A stretch of DNA of 64,000 nucleotides, taken from contig JANQGH010000068.1 of NCBI GenBank assembly GCA_028277405.1, positions 20,761 to 84,760 on the forward strand, given 5' to 3'. The position numbers and the translations under genes were made by a program. Origin of the DNA: Alphaproteobacteria bacterium (GTDB taxonomy: Bacteria > Pseudomonadota > Alphaproteobacteria > DSM-16000 > Inquilinaceae). This document shows, one piece after another, positions 43,173-52,139 of this stretch (positions within the stretch are counted from its first letter, which is position 1; every line of letters begins with the position of its first letter). The notes below the pieces were generated by a model. It was not told the DNA's origin, made no database searches, and saw only the letters and a program-made list of their open reading frames with translations.

Positions 43173-44165
43173 ATGCGGATCGTCAAAACTCTCACGCTGG
43201 CCGCGCTGGCCGGAACCATGCTTACGGCGGGCGCCCTGGCGCAGGATCCGATCGAGCTGAAGATCACGACCGTCAGCGTGCCGACGGATATTCATACCCG
43301 CGCCCTGCACGTGTTCTCCGACGCGCTGAACGAGGCCCTGCCCGGCCGGTTCGATGTTCAGATCTACGATTCCGGCTCGCTGTTCGGTCAGTCGGGCGAT
43401 CTGGACGCCTTGCAGCGCGGCAATGCGGAGATGGCCTACGTCTCGTTCCAGTCCATCGCCGACAACATCCCCGAATTCGGCCTGTTCACCGCCGGCTACC
43501 TGTTCCAAAGCCCCGAACACGCCCGCGCGGTGATGCAAAGCGACATTGGCGACGAGGTGAAGGCGCAAGTGTCCGACGTGCTGGGCCTGCAGCTGCTCGA
43601 CACCTGCTATCTGGGCACGCGCCAGCTAAACCTGCGCGAGGCCAGCGACGTGCAAACACCGTCGGACCTTGAGGGCGTGAAGCTGCGGATGCCCAGTTCG
43701 GACGCCTGGCTGTTCCTCGGCGAGGCCCTGGGCGCCAGCCCGACGCCCCTGCCCTTCTCCGACGTCTATCTCGCCCTGCAGACCGGCACGATCGACGCGC
43801 AGGACAACCCGTTGCCGACCGTCGAGGCCGCGCGGTTCTACGAAGTGACCGAACAGATCGTGCTGACCGGCCATCTGGTCGATTTCATCAACCTCGCAGT
43901 CAACAACCAGACTTGGGAGCAACTGACCGAGGACGAGCAGGCGGCGATGACCGCGGCCGCGGTCGAGGCCTGCGACTGGAACAATGCCGAGCGCGTGGCC
44001 AACGAGGATCGCCTGGTGGCCTATTTCGAAGGCGAAGGGCTGACCGTCACCACGCCCGACGTGGACGCCTTCCGCAGCCACGTTCAGGATTTCTACCTCA
44101 ACTCCGACCGCGCCGCGGAGTGGCCGGAGGGCTGGATCGACCGGATTAACGAGCTGGGCGGCTAA
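43173..44165 (+). CDS. TRAP transporter substrate-binding protein (DctP type)
   Basis: 330 residues from the ATG at 43173, with GGGAGG upstream. Signal peptide MRIVKTLTLAALAGTMLTAG, cleaved after ALA. DctP features: VFSDALNEALPGRFDVQIYD, the carboxylate-binding Arg in GVKLRMPSSDAW, and DVYLALQTGTIDAQDNPLPT. It binds an organic or sugar acid in the periplasm for the DctQM permease encoded next. Together with the divergent lyase and mannosidase genes this points to sugar-acid import, perhaps a mannosyl-acid. Confidence 0.93.
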   Translation: MRIVKTLTLAALAGTMLTAGALAQDPIELKITTVSVPTDIHTRALHVFSDALNEALPGRFDVQIYDSGSLFGQSGDLDALQRGNAEMAYVSFQSIADNIPEFGLFTAGYLFQSPEHARAVMQSDIGDEVKAQVSDVLGLQLLDTCYLGTRQLNLREASDVQTPSDLEGVKLRMPSSDAWLFLGEALGASPTPLPFSDVYLALQTGTIDAQDNPLPTVEAARFYEVTEQIVLTGHLVDFINLAVNNQTWEQLTEDEQAAMTAAAVEACDWNNAERVANEDRLVAYFEGEGLTVTTPDVDAFRSHVQDFYLNSDRAAEWPEGWIDRINELGG

Positions 44166-44197
44166 TCCGTCACCCCGGACGACCTTCCCTCAAGCCC

Positions 44198-44677
44198 ATG
44201 CCAGGCTTGGCGAAGCAGCTAAAGAAGGGCGCCGATCTCGTCGGCGTCCTTCTCTTTCTGGCGACATTCGCCGGCATCATCCTTCAGGTCTTCTTCCGCT
44301 ACGTGCTCGACAGCCCGGTCGCGTGGTCGGAGGAGTACACGATGATCGCCTATATGTGGACGGTGTTCTGGGCCGCCGCCTTCATGGTGAAGGAACAGGA
44401 ACATGTCTCCTTCGACATTGTCTACGATTCGGTGTCGGCACGAACACGCCGCTGGCTGGCGGCTGTTGCGCTGGTCTTCCTGATCGTGGCCTTCGTGCTG
44501 CTGCTGGCGCCGACCTGGGACTATCTTGAGTTCCTGACCCGCCGGCGCACGTCGGTCCTGCGCATTCCCAGGGTCTGGGTCTTCGGCGTCTTTTTCATCT
44601 TCCTGATCGCCTTTGCCGCGCAAGGCGGCTGGCGGCTGCGCGGCCTGCTTGGCCGGCGCTGGCCCGACTACGTCTGA
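44198..44677 (+). CDS. TRAP transporter small permease (DctQ type)
   Basis: 159 residues with four hydrophobic segments. The conserved VAWSEEYTMIAYMWTVFWAA region and the AAFMVKEQEHVSFDIVYD loop are typical of DctQ. It bridges the binding protein and the large permease. The TGA overlaps the next ATG (TGATG at 44675-44679). Confidence 0.91.
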   Translation: MPGLAKQLKKGADLVGVLLFLATFAGIILQVFFRYVLDSPVAWSEEYTMIAYMWTVFWAAAFMVKEQEHVSFDIVYDSVSARTRRWLAAVALVFLIVAFVLLLAPTWDYLEFLTRRRTSVLRIPRVWVFGVFFIFLIAFAAQGGWRLRGLLGRRWPDYV

Positions 44678-45975
44678 TGCTGGCCGAATACGCCTTTATC
44701 ATCATGCTGGCCATCCTGATCGGGACCACGGTCGCCGGCATGCCGATCGGCATTTCGATGATCGTTTCCAGCGTCTTCTATCTGCTGATGGTCGGCCGCG
44801 ATGTCGGACTGGCCTCCGAACAGGTGCTGAACGGCATCTTCGACAATTTCGTCGCGCTGGCCGTGCCGCTGTTCATCTTCGCCGCGAATTTGATGAACGC
44901 GGGCAAGATCACCGACCGGCTGCTCGATTTCGCGCTGGCTATGGTCGGCCGCCTGCCCGGCGGCCTGGCCCAGGTCAACATCGCTACCAGCCTGATCTTT
45001 TCCGGCATGAGCGGCAGCGCGGTCTCCGACGTCGCCGGGGTCGGCAAGGTCCTGGTCAACATGATGACCGACAAGGATCGCTATCCGGCCGGTTTCGCCG
45101 GCGCGGTAACCGCCGCGTCGGCCGTGGTCGGGCCGATCTTCCCGCCCTCGATCCCGATGGTGTTTTACGCGCTGATCTCCTCGACCTCCGTCGGGGCCCT
45201 ATTCCTGGGCGGCATGATCCCAGCGATCATGATCTGCCTCGCGCTCGGCACCATGGTGATGGTGATGGCCAAGATCCGTGGATTCCCAGTCGAAAACGCC
45301 ATACCGCTGCGCCAGTTCCCGATCATCATCCTGCGCGCCCTGCCGCCGCTGTTCATGCCGGCGCTGCTGTTGGGCGGCATCTATACCGGCGCCTTTACCC
45401 CGACCGAGGCGGCGGCGGTCTCGGCATTCTACGCCCTGCTGCTGGCGGTGTTCGGCTACCGCACGCTGGGCTGGAAAGAATTCCTCGATGTCGTGATCGC
45501 GACAGCACGCACGACCGCTGTGGTGACCATCATTCTGGGCGGCGCCTTCATCTTCAACTATGTGGTCACGATCGAACGGCTGCCGCAGGCCGTGTTCGAG
45601 CTGTTCCAGCAGCTCGACCTGACGCCGGCCATGTTCCTCTTGCTGCTGAACGTTCTCTACCTGCTGCTGGGCTGCGTGCTGGACGTCTCGACCATCATGC
45701 TGGTGGTGACCCCGCTGTTCATTCCGGCCGCAGCAGCTTTGGGCATCGACCTGGTGCATCTGGGTGTCGTGCTGGTGTTCAACATGATGATCGGACTGAT
45801 CACACCGCCGCTCGGCATTCTGCTGTTCATCATAAAGGCGCTGAACGGCATCCCGCTGGGCCAGATGATCCGCGAGATCTGGATCTTCGTCGCGGTCCTG
45901 GTGGCCCTGCTGCTGTTGATCACCTATGTGCCGGACCTGGTTCTTTGGATACCCAGGATGGCCGGGCTGGGCTGA
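44677..45975 (+). CDS. TRAP transporter large permease (DctM type)
   Basis: 432 residues, about twelve membrane segments. DctM landmarks: GMPIGISMIVSSVFYLLMVG, ATSLIFSGMSGSAVSDVAGV, and PPSIPMVFYALISSTSVGAL followed by FLGGMIPA. It catalyses ion-driven import with the DctP and DctQ proteins. Last gene of the plus-strand unit. No clear terminator follows. Confidence 0.95.
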   Translation: MLAEYAFIIMLAILIGTTVAGMPIGISMIVSSVFYLLMVGRDVGLASEQVLNGIFDNFVALAVPLFIFAANLMNAGKITDRLLDFALAMVGRLPGGLAQVNIATSLIFSGMSGSAVSDVAGVGKVLVNMMTDKDRYPAGFAGAVTAASAVVGPIFPPSIPMVFYALISSTSVGALFLGGMIPAIMICLALGTMVMVMAKIRGFPVENAIPLRQFPIIILRALPPLFMPALLLGGIYTGAFTPTEAAAVSAFYALLLAVFGYRTLGWKEFLDVVIATARTTAVVTIILGGAFIFNYVVTIERLPQAVFELFQQLDLTPAMFLLLLNVLYLLLGCVLDVSTIMLVVTPLFIPAAAALGIDLVHLGVVLVFNMMIGLITPPLGILLFIIKALNGIPLGQMIREIWIFVAVLVALLLLITYVPDLVLWIPRMAGLG

Positions 45976-46377
45976 CGGCATCGGTTCGACGCGACATGGA
46001 TAGGCCCGGCGTCTTCCCTGTCTCGGCCAGCCGACAATGCGGATCAACGGCCAGTTCACGATCCATCGTCGCTATCGCGGCAAAGACGAAACTGGCCCCA
46101 GATCTCGAATACCGACACTCGTCGCATTCGCGCGATGTCGCGAGCGTTGACAATAGTTGAGACTTTACTCTTGGCTCATTTCGGAGACGACCTGAGAATC
46201 GTTCTTATCACCGAACTGAGTTCTGCGCGGACTTGAAATTGAACGGAGCAACCCAAAATAACGGAATTGTGACGATTGAGTTGGATTATCACTTGACCCG
46301 CAGGACGGGTGCATTAAAACCGTCTCAAATTATCGTAAGTATGCAAATCACCAAATTTCATTGAGGAGAAATTCGTT
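45976..46377. other. Intergenic region upstream of the XRE regulator
   Basis: About 400 bases without a gene. The last 170 bases are clearly more AT-rich than the surroundings, as expected of a promoter region. A ttgacc at 46293 with a weak TAAAAC about 16 bases further is a possible sigma-70-type promoter, but this is not strong. Confidence 0.4.
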
Positions 46378-46794
46378 ATGGCAAGTCGTATGGCCGACAA
46401 GGACGAGGGGCCAAACCCCGTCGATACATATGTCGGCGCAAGAATTCGTTTGCGACGCAGAATGCTGGGTTTGTCCCAGGAAAAGCTAGGCAACGCCGTC
46501 GGCCTTTCCTTCCAACAGGTTCAAAAGTACGAGAAGGGCGCCAACCGCATCGGCGCCGGCAAGCTTTGGCGGTTCGCCGAATTTCTGGGTGTTCCCGTCG
46601 GCTTCTTTTTCGAAGGTGTGGATGAAAACATCGAGGGCATCCCGGCCGGCGTTGCTGAATCCGCCAGCGATGTCTTCGACGCCCATATGGACCGCGAAAC
46701 CAACGAATTGGTCGAGGCCTACTACGCCATCCAAGACGAAAAGCTGCGCAACCGGTATGTCGGCCTGCTGCGGGCGATCGGCGAGACGGAGTAG
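46378..46794 (+). CDS. XRE-family helix-turn-helix transcriptional regulator
   Basis: 138 residues; the ATG at 46378 is preceded by GAGGAG. The Cro/C1-type domain spans about 20-75: ARIRLRRRMLGLSQEKLGNA, VGLSFQQVQKYEKGANRIGA, GKLWRFAEFLGVPVGFFFEG. The C-terminal part is acidic and helical (DRETNELVEAYYAIQDEKLR). Similar alphaproteobacterial proteins are global or stress-related regulators. It ends just before a strong hairpin terminator, so it is a single-gene unit. Confidence 0.92.
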   Translation: MASRMADKDEGPNPVDTYVGARIRLRRRMLGLSQEKLGNAVGLSFQQVQKYEKGANRIGAGKLWRFAEFLGVPVGFFFEGVDENIEGIPAGVAESASDVFDAHMDRETNELVEAYYAIQDEKLRNRYVGLLRAIGETE

Positions 46795-46845
46795 CAGTTC
46801 CCGAATTGAAGTAGTCAATCGAAAAACAAACAACCCACACATGTA

Positions 46846-46885
46846 GAATGCCGTCCCTTGTTGGACGGCATTCATTGTTTTCTGC
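46846..46885 (+). terminator. Rho-independent-like terminator after the XRE gene
   Basis: Perfect 11-base arms gaatgccgtcc (46846-46856) and ggacggcattc (46863-46873) with a 6-base loop, followed by a T-rich stretch (ttgttttc). It lies 50 bases after the stop codon at 46794 and separates that gene from the PAS-RadC gene. Confidence 0.82.
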
Positions 46886-46985
46886 CCCTTGTTTGAACGA
46901 ATACGTCGATTAATCTTGCGCGGGCTGGTATATCCAGTCACCGAGATCAAAAACCATTGTTGACGGACGCTACGGTAAAAGACCG

Positions 46986-48290
46986 GTGCTGCGACTACGC
47001 CCCATAGCCCGCCCACAGATCAGCCGATTCCTGATTGGCTTCAGCGAGCGACTGGCCGCCAACGGCAACTGCCTGTTGCGGCGCGACGAATATGGCATTG
47101 AGGCCGTGGAGGCTTTGCCGGACTTCGCCCAGATCTACGAGCGGTGGCAAGGCCATGGCTCACCCGATCAACTGCCGCGCCACCAGGACATGCTCGCCTC
47201 GTTCAAGTCCAAGAAGGACGGGCTTCAAAAGCACCTGATCGACGTTCAAACCGGCGATCCCGACCGATACGCTTTCGTCGAGTTCGATCGTGAGGCGCGT
47301 CTGGCGGGTGAGGACCTGAGCGGCAAGCTGGTCAAACACTATCCCGACCCGATCATGGCCGAGGCGGTCATGGTCGACTATTCCACCGCCGCGTTCCTGC
47401 GCCGCTGCAGCTTCATGGAGATTTCGCTCGGTACCGGCGGCGTCTCCCGCCGCTTTGCCCGGTTGATCATGCCGCTTGGATCGGACAACAAGCGGCGTTG
47501 CACCCATCTGATGACGGTTGTCCGCCTGCAGGAATGCTCGACCGACAGGCAGGTCGCGCCCTTTCACTTCCAGGACAGGCGCCCGTCCCATGCCGGTTTC
47601 GCGAATGTCGAGCAGGCGAACGACGCGATCGTCGGCCTGGACCCGGACATCTTCGACAAGCTGGACGATACCGCCCTGCTGGAGCAATTCCTGATCCAGA
47701 TCTTTCCGCGGATCGACCCGCGGGCGACCGCCGCCCGGCTGGTTTCGACCTTCGGCAACCTGGCCGAAGTGATCAATGCCGAACCGCAGCGGCTGAAGGA
47801 CATCGGCAACCTGTCATATGGCAGCATCGCGCAACTGAAAGCCGCCGGCGAAATGGCGACGCGAATCATCCGCCGCGATCTGGTCGACAAGCCGCTCTTG
47901 AAGAGTCTGGACGAACTCTTGGTCTATTGCCGCGCGCGGGTCGGCCACAGATCCGTCGAGGTCGTGCGTGCCCTGTTCGTCGACAACAGGCTGCGCCTGA
48001 TCCATGACGAGCAGATCAGCCGAGGCAGCAACGCCTTTGCACCGGTCGAATCGCGTGAGATCATCAAGCGCGCCCTGAACCTGGACGCCAGCGGCGTTGT
48101 ATTGGTGCATAACCACCCGTCCGACGACCCGACGCCGTCGGCCGCTGACATCCAGTTTTCACGTGACCTGAAATACGCCGCCAACAGCGTCGATATCGAA
48201 CTTCACGATCATTTGATCGTCACCCGCGACAGCTTTGCCAGCTTGCGTCAGCTTGGCTATTTGCGGCGCGCCGCTACGCCGGTCTCCTAA
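46986..48290 (+). CDS. Fusion of a PAS_5-like domain with a RadC (MPN/JAB) domain
   Basis: 434 residues from a GTG at 46986; no in-frame ATG occurs before residue 69. Residues about 25-205 look like the PAS_5-type sensor domain of alphaproteobacteria (FAQIYERWQGHGSPDQLPRH, a DRYAFVEFDREARLAG strand pair, FARLIMPLGSDNKR). Residues about 220-430 are RadC: a helix-hairpin-helix part (AARLVSTFGNLAEVINAEPQ) and the metalloprotease-like motif VLVHNHPSDDPTPSAADIQF, with both His and the Asp present. RadC alone is about 225 residues, so the N-terminal half is extra. Function of RadC proteins is unsettled. A hairpin terminator follows. Confidence 0.82.
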   Translation: MLRLRPIARPQISRFLIGFSERLAANGNCLLRRDEYGIEAVEALPDFAQIYERWQGHGSPDQLPRHQDMLASFKSKKDGLQKHLIDVQTGDPDRYAFVEFDREARLAGEDLSGKLVKHYPDPIMAEAVMVDYSTAAFLRRCSFMEISLGTGGVSRRFARLIMPLGSDNKRRCTHLMTVVRLQECSTDRQVAPFHFQDRRPSHAGFANVEQANDAIVGLDPDIFDKLDDTALLEQFLIQIFPRIDPRATAARLVSTFGNLAEVINAEPQRLKDIGNLSYGSIAQLKAAGEMATRIIRRDLVDKPLLKSLDELLVYCRARVGHRSVEVVRALFVDNRLRLIHDEQISRGSNAFAPVESREIIKRALNLDASGVVLVHNHPSDDPTPSAADIQFSRDLKYAANSVDIELHDHLIVTRDSFASLRQLGYLRRAATPVS

Positions 48291-48297
48291 TAGCGAG

Positions 48298-48340
48298 CCG
48301 GCCGTCCACGGTGCTTGACCGTGCACGGCCGGTGTCTTTG
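48298..48340. terminator. Strong hairpin between convergent genes
   Basis: Fifteen-base arms ccggccgtccacggt (48298-48312) and accgtgcacggccgg (48318-48332) pair with one mismatch around a 5-base loop, followed by tgtctttg. It sits 8 bases after the PAS-RadC stop and 28 bases from the end of the convergent gene at 48360, so it may serve both strands. Confidence 0.72.
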
Positions 48341-48359
48341 CAACCGATGCGCCTGAGGC

Positions 48360-49115
48360 CTATCCGGCGGCGGCCATCTCGCCTGCCACTTCGACGCCAT
48401 GCTGCTTCAGCGATTGCGAGAAATCGCGATCCAGCACCAGGTCTGGGCTGCCCTGCAGGAACGCCAGATCCATGGCGAACTGAACCTTCGCCTGCTGGCG
48501 GTTCAACGGCGTGATATAGAGGTCGCAACGCGGCAAACCGGGAACGAGATAGTCGCGGGCGAAATGATCGATGCTGGCATAGCCATAGCTATAAACAGGC
48601 AATCGACTCTCTGCGAGCCTCGCTAGCGAAAAGCCGAAATAGTGCTCAGGGTCCCACAAGTCGCAGGCAACACAGCGCAGCATACGGCTGAGACACCAGG
48701 AATACGCCCGCCCCCGATAGCTGGGATCGACCCACATGGAGCCATCCAGAACGATTTCACCGTTCAACACCGGATCGTCCGGATCCGAAACCACGTCCAG
48801 CGGTTCACTAAATCGAATCTTGTCGCCGTACCAAAGGCTGCGATCCACCGCCATGTTCCGCAGGCTGTCGGTTTGGATCAGGCGCGCGGCAATGAAGGCG
48901 ATGGTCGAGTCGTCCGGCTCGCGAAACCGGATCCAAAAGCTGTTCGCAGGGGTCAGCGGGTGAAGGTCCGGATCGAACTCCGGGTTGCCGCTGCGCTTGC
49001 CTTCGACGGCAAACGCGACGGTCTTGAACCCCTCCACACCGGGTCGAACCTCGACTTGAGCCCCAGAACGTCTGACGAGGTCGGCGATTTCGTTTGCAAG
49101 ACGCATGGCCGGCAT
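48360..49115 (-). CDS. Hypothetical protein, possibly GNAT-like
   Basis: 251 residues. The segment MWVDPSYRGRAYSWCLSRML resembles the acetyl-CoA-binding motif A of GNAT acyltransferases (hPxxRGxG...), preceded by a beta-rich part (ANSFWIRFREPDDSTIAFIA). The remainder (YFGFSLARLAESRLPVYSYG) is not familiar. No signal peptide or membrane segment. The ATG at 49115 lacks a strong ribosome site; MRLANEI at 49106 is an alternative. It is convergent with PAS-RadC. GNAT membership is tentative. Confidence 0.65.
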   Translation of the reverse strand: MPAMRLANEIADLVRRSGAQVEVRPGVEGFKTVAFAVEGKRSGNPEFDPDLHPLTPANSFWIRFREPDDSTIAFIAARLIQTDSLRNMAVDRSLWYGDKIRFSEPLDVVSDPDDPVLNGEIVLDGSMWVDPSYRGRAYSWCLSRMLRCVACDLWDPEHYFGFSLARLAESRLPVYSYGYASIDHFARDYLVPGLPRCDLYITPLNRQQAKVQFAMDLAFLQGSPDLVLDRDFSQSLKQHGVEVAGEMAAAG

Positions 49116-49372
49116 TGACAGTGTCTCCTTTGTAAGGCGGCGTTACGCATGGTCGTTTTCTACTACCGAGGGTAGCTTCCACTCGTATATATTACATCGA
49201 ATGCATAACCCATATCACAGAAACAAAACTATTTGGCGGTTTGCAGGCGGAAAGCCCTGCCTTGCCAAGAAAGTGTCTCGGAATGTCCGGACAGGCTTGC
49301 TATGGTTCCGGCTCTTGCCCGGCGCGCGGCCTCAAACGAAACCTCAACAGATAAGGCCCAAAAGGACTGAAA

Positions 49373-49489
49373 ATGTCGGAGATCGTATTTCTAGGTTTGG
49401 ATTGGATTCAGCTCGCGGTGTTGATTTTGGTTCCGATTTTTTTCTTTCTCGCAATTTACCTTGGACTAACCGCCGGCAGTCGCGACTGA
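49373..49489 (+). CDS. Small single-span membrane protein (38 residues)
   Basis: The ATG at 49373 follows AAGGACTGAAA, a good ribosome-binding site. The product starts MSEIVFLGLDWIQLAVLILV, continues with PIFFFLAIYLGLTAGSRD and stops at 49489. Nearly the whole chain is hydrophobic, forming one membrane helix with a short polar tail. It lies alone in a 680-base region between a divergent gene and the molybdenum hydroxylase gene. Function unknown. It could be chance, but start signal and composition favour a real small protein. Confidence 0.5.
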   Translation: MSEIVFLGLDWIQLAVLILVPIFFFLAIYLGLTAGSRD

Positions 49490-49797
49490 CTGTTGACTTG
49501 ACACGGCTACAATTCTTCGCGGGTTCGTAGCGACTGAGTACGCCGGTAGAAGACAGGTTTCGGCGACCCCGCAGACTTGGCCCGCCAGCTGGTTGGCACA
49601 AACGGATCAAAGCGGCCGAACGCCCCGACGCGCTAAGGTTTCGGGTTGGTGGGGGCGAACGATGCAATGCTATCATGAGCGGTCTTTTGCGGTGACAGCG
49701 TTGACCGGTCGATCTCCGATAGCGATGTTAGCCGCAGACTGAGCAGACCCAATCGCCGGCCCTGGTCCGGCGTCCCCGATAGCGACAGGCGAACGCC
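49490..49797. other. Leader region of the molybdenum hydroxylase gene
   Basis: About 310 bases without a recognisable gene. TTGACA (49498) and TACAAT (49508) occur but are only 4 bases apart, too close to be one promoter. No clear hairpin with a T-run. Confidence 0.4.
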
Positions 49798-52116
49798 ATG
49801 GCAAAATTCGGCATCGGACAATCAGTTCCGCGTACCGAGGATCCCAAGCTGATCACAGGTAGCGGCCGCTACACGGACGACATTAAGCCCGATGGCCAGT
49901 TGCAGGCCTTCTTCGTCCGATCCCCGTTCGCCAATGCGATCATCACGGAGATCGACCTCGGCGAGGCCGCCGAAGCCCCAGGCGTGGTCGGTGCCTTTAC
50001 CGGCGAGGACCTGACGCGGGCGGGCATCTCCGGCATCCCGACCTACGCGCGCCTGACCAACCGAGACGGCAGCGCCATGGCCGAGCCGCCGCGTCCGAAC
50101 CTGGCGGTCGATCAGGTCCGCCATGTCGGCGATCCGGTCGTGCTGATCGTGGCCGAAACGCTGGCCCAGGCGAAAGATGCCGCCGACCTGATCATGGTCG
50201 ACTATGACCCGATCGACGCCGTGGTCGACCCGGCGGCCGCATTGCGGGACGGCGCCCCCCAGATCTGGCCGGAGGCGCCGCGCAATCTGGTCTTCGACTG
50301 GGAATTAGGCCACGAGGCCGAGACGAACGCGCTGTTCGATCAGGCGGACCGGATCATCACGCTGGACCATGTGAACAACCGGGTCGTGTCCAGCCCGATG
50401 GAGGGTCGCGCCTGCCTGGCCGAATACGATCCGGCGACCGAACGGTTCACCTTCACGGTTTCGAGCCAGGGTGCCCACAACATCAAGGACCGGATCACCA
50501 AGGACGTCCTGAACATCGATCCGGAATCCATGCGCGTGCTGACACCGGATGTCGGCGGCGGCTTCGGCATGAAGATCTTCCTGTATCCTGAGTACCCCGC
50601 CACCCTGCACGCGGCGCGCGTCTTGGGCCGGCCCGTGAAGTGGGCCGCCGAGCGCAGCGAAGCCTTCATCAGCGACGATCACGGCCGTGACAATCTCACC
50701 CACGCCGAACTGGCGGTGGACGCGGACGGCAAGTTTCTGGCTTTGCGCGTCGACACGATCGCCAATCTCGGCGGTTATCTGTCGAATTTCGGACCGTTCG
50801 TTGCGACCAATGCCGGCAACCGCATGTTGAGCGGCCTTTACACGATCCAGCGGGTACACAGCAGGGTTCGTGGGGTCTTCACCAACACCCAGCCGGTGGA
50901 CGCCTATCGCGGCGCCGGACGGCCGGAAGCCGCTTTCACGGTCGAAAGGATCGTCGACAAGGCGGCCCGCGAGTTGGGCGTTTCTCCGGCCGAGATCCGG
51001 CGCCGGAACTATATTCCGCCGGAGGCCATGCCGCACACGACAGCGACAGGTCTGACCTACGATTCAGGCGAGTTCGCGCGCAACATGGACGACGCGCTGG
51101 AGGCGGCGGACTGGCATGATTTCGAGCATCGTCGCGGCGAGGCCGCCCAGCGCGGCAAGTTGCGCGGCATCGGCCTGGCGACCTATGTCGAGGCCTGCGG
51201 CGGCGGCGGATCGGAATATGCGTTGGTCAGTGTCAAGGGCGATGGCCGCGTCGTGCTGACCGTGGGCAGCCAAACCAACGGCCAAGGCCACGAGACCGGC
51301 TTCAAGCAAATCATTTCCGAACATCTTGGTGTCGATTTCGACGACATCACCATCATCCAGGGCGACACGGACGCCATGCCCACCGGCTCCGGCGTCGGCG
51401 GATCGCGTGCCATCCCGGTCGGTGGCGCCAACGTCGCCGACGCGGCCCTGAAGATCCAGGAACGCGCCAAGGCACGCGCCGCCGACATGATGGAGGCCGC
51501 CGCGGCTGACATCGCGCTGGAAGACGGCCGGTTCACCATCGTCGGCACCGATCGGTCGGTAACGTTGGCCGAGATTGCGGCCGACCTAGGCGAGGAGATC
51601 GCCTTCGACGAGCAAGGCGACTTCAAGCCGCCCGCCTCGACCTTTCCCAACGGGGCGCATATCTGCGAGCTGGAGGTCGATCCCGACACCGGCACGGTCG
51701 ATATCCTGCGCTACACCGTCGTGGACGATTTCGGCAAGGTGCTGAACCCCCTGCTTGTGGCCGGCCAGGTCCATGGCGGCATCGCGCAAGGCATCGGCCA
51801 GGCGCTGCTGGAGAAGACCGTGTATGACGAGGACTCCGGCCAGCTTCTCAGCGGTTCGTTCATGGACTACGCCATGCCGCGCGCCGACAGCTTGCCGTTC
51901 GTGGATTTCCGCTACAATGAGATCCCCTGCAAGACCAATCCGCTGGGCGTCAAGGGGGCCGGCGAGGCCGGTGCGATCGGCGCCCCGCCGGCTATCATCA
52001 ACGCCCTCGTAGACGCGCTGTCCGTTCACGGCATCGACCACATCGACATGCCGGCCACCCCGTCGGCAGTCTGGCGGGCGATCCGGGACCGGCGTATCGA
52101 ACAAGCGGCCGAATAG
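49798..52116 (+). CDS. Xanthine dehydrogenase/CoxL-family molybdopterin-binding subunit
   Basis: 772 residues, normal for the large subunit. N-terminal RTEDPKLITGSGRYTDDIKP is diagnostic. The molybdenum site region reads VGGGFGMKIFLYPEYPATLH, then DAYRGAGRPEAAFTVERIVD; AYRGAGR is the form II signature rather than the true CO dehydrogenase AYxCSFR. The catalytic Glu is in VKGAGEAGAIGAPPA. It hydroxylates a heterocycle or aldehyde. Medium (FAD) and small (2Fe-2S) subunits are not encoded nearby, which is unusual. It precedes cysQ and a purine-type permease. Confidence 0.92.
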   Translation: MAKFGIGQSVPRTEDPKLITGSGRYTDDIKPDGQLQAFFVRSPFANAIITEIDLGEAAEAPGVVGAFTGEDLTRAGISGIPTYARLTNRDGSAMAEPPRPNLAVDQVRHVGDPVVLIVAETLAQAKDAADLIMVDYDPIDAVVDPAAALRDGAPQIWPEAPRNLVFDWELGHEAETNALFDQADRIITLDHVNNRVVSSPMEGRACLAEYDPATERFTFTVSSQGAHNIKDRITKDVLNIDPESMRVLTPDVGGGFGMKIFLYPEYPATLHAARVLGRPVKWAAERSEAFISDDHGRDNLTHAELAVDADGKFLALRVDTIANLGGYLSNFGPFVATNAGNRMLSGLYTIQRVHSRVRGVFTNTQPVDAYRGAGRPEAAFTVERIVDKAARELGVSPAEIRRRNYIPPEAMPHTTATGLTYDSGEFARNMDDALEAADWHDFEHRRGEAAQRGKLRGIGLATYVEACGGGGSEYALVSVKGDGRVVLTVGSQTNGQGHETGFKQIISEHLGVDFDDITIIQGDTDAMPTGSGVGGSRAIPVGGANVADAALKIQERAKARAADMMEAAAADIALEDGRFTIVGTDRSVTLAEIAADLGEEIAFDEQGDFKPPASTFPNGAHICELEVDPDTGTVDILRYTVVDDFGKVLNPLLVAGQVHGGIAQGIGQALLEKTVYDEDSGQLLSGSFMDYAMPRADSLPFVDFRYNEIPCKTNPLGVKGAGEAGAIGAPPAIINALVDALSVHGIDHIDMPATPSAVWRAIRDRRIEQAAE

Positions 52117-52139
52117 GCCGGGAAAACGGGCGACGACGG

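Noticed and set aside
49498..49513. TTGACA and TACAAT as a sigma-70 promoter
   Set aside because: Only 4 bases separate them; a working promoter needs about 17.
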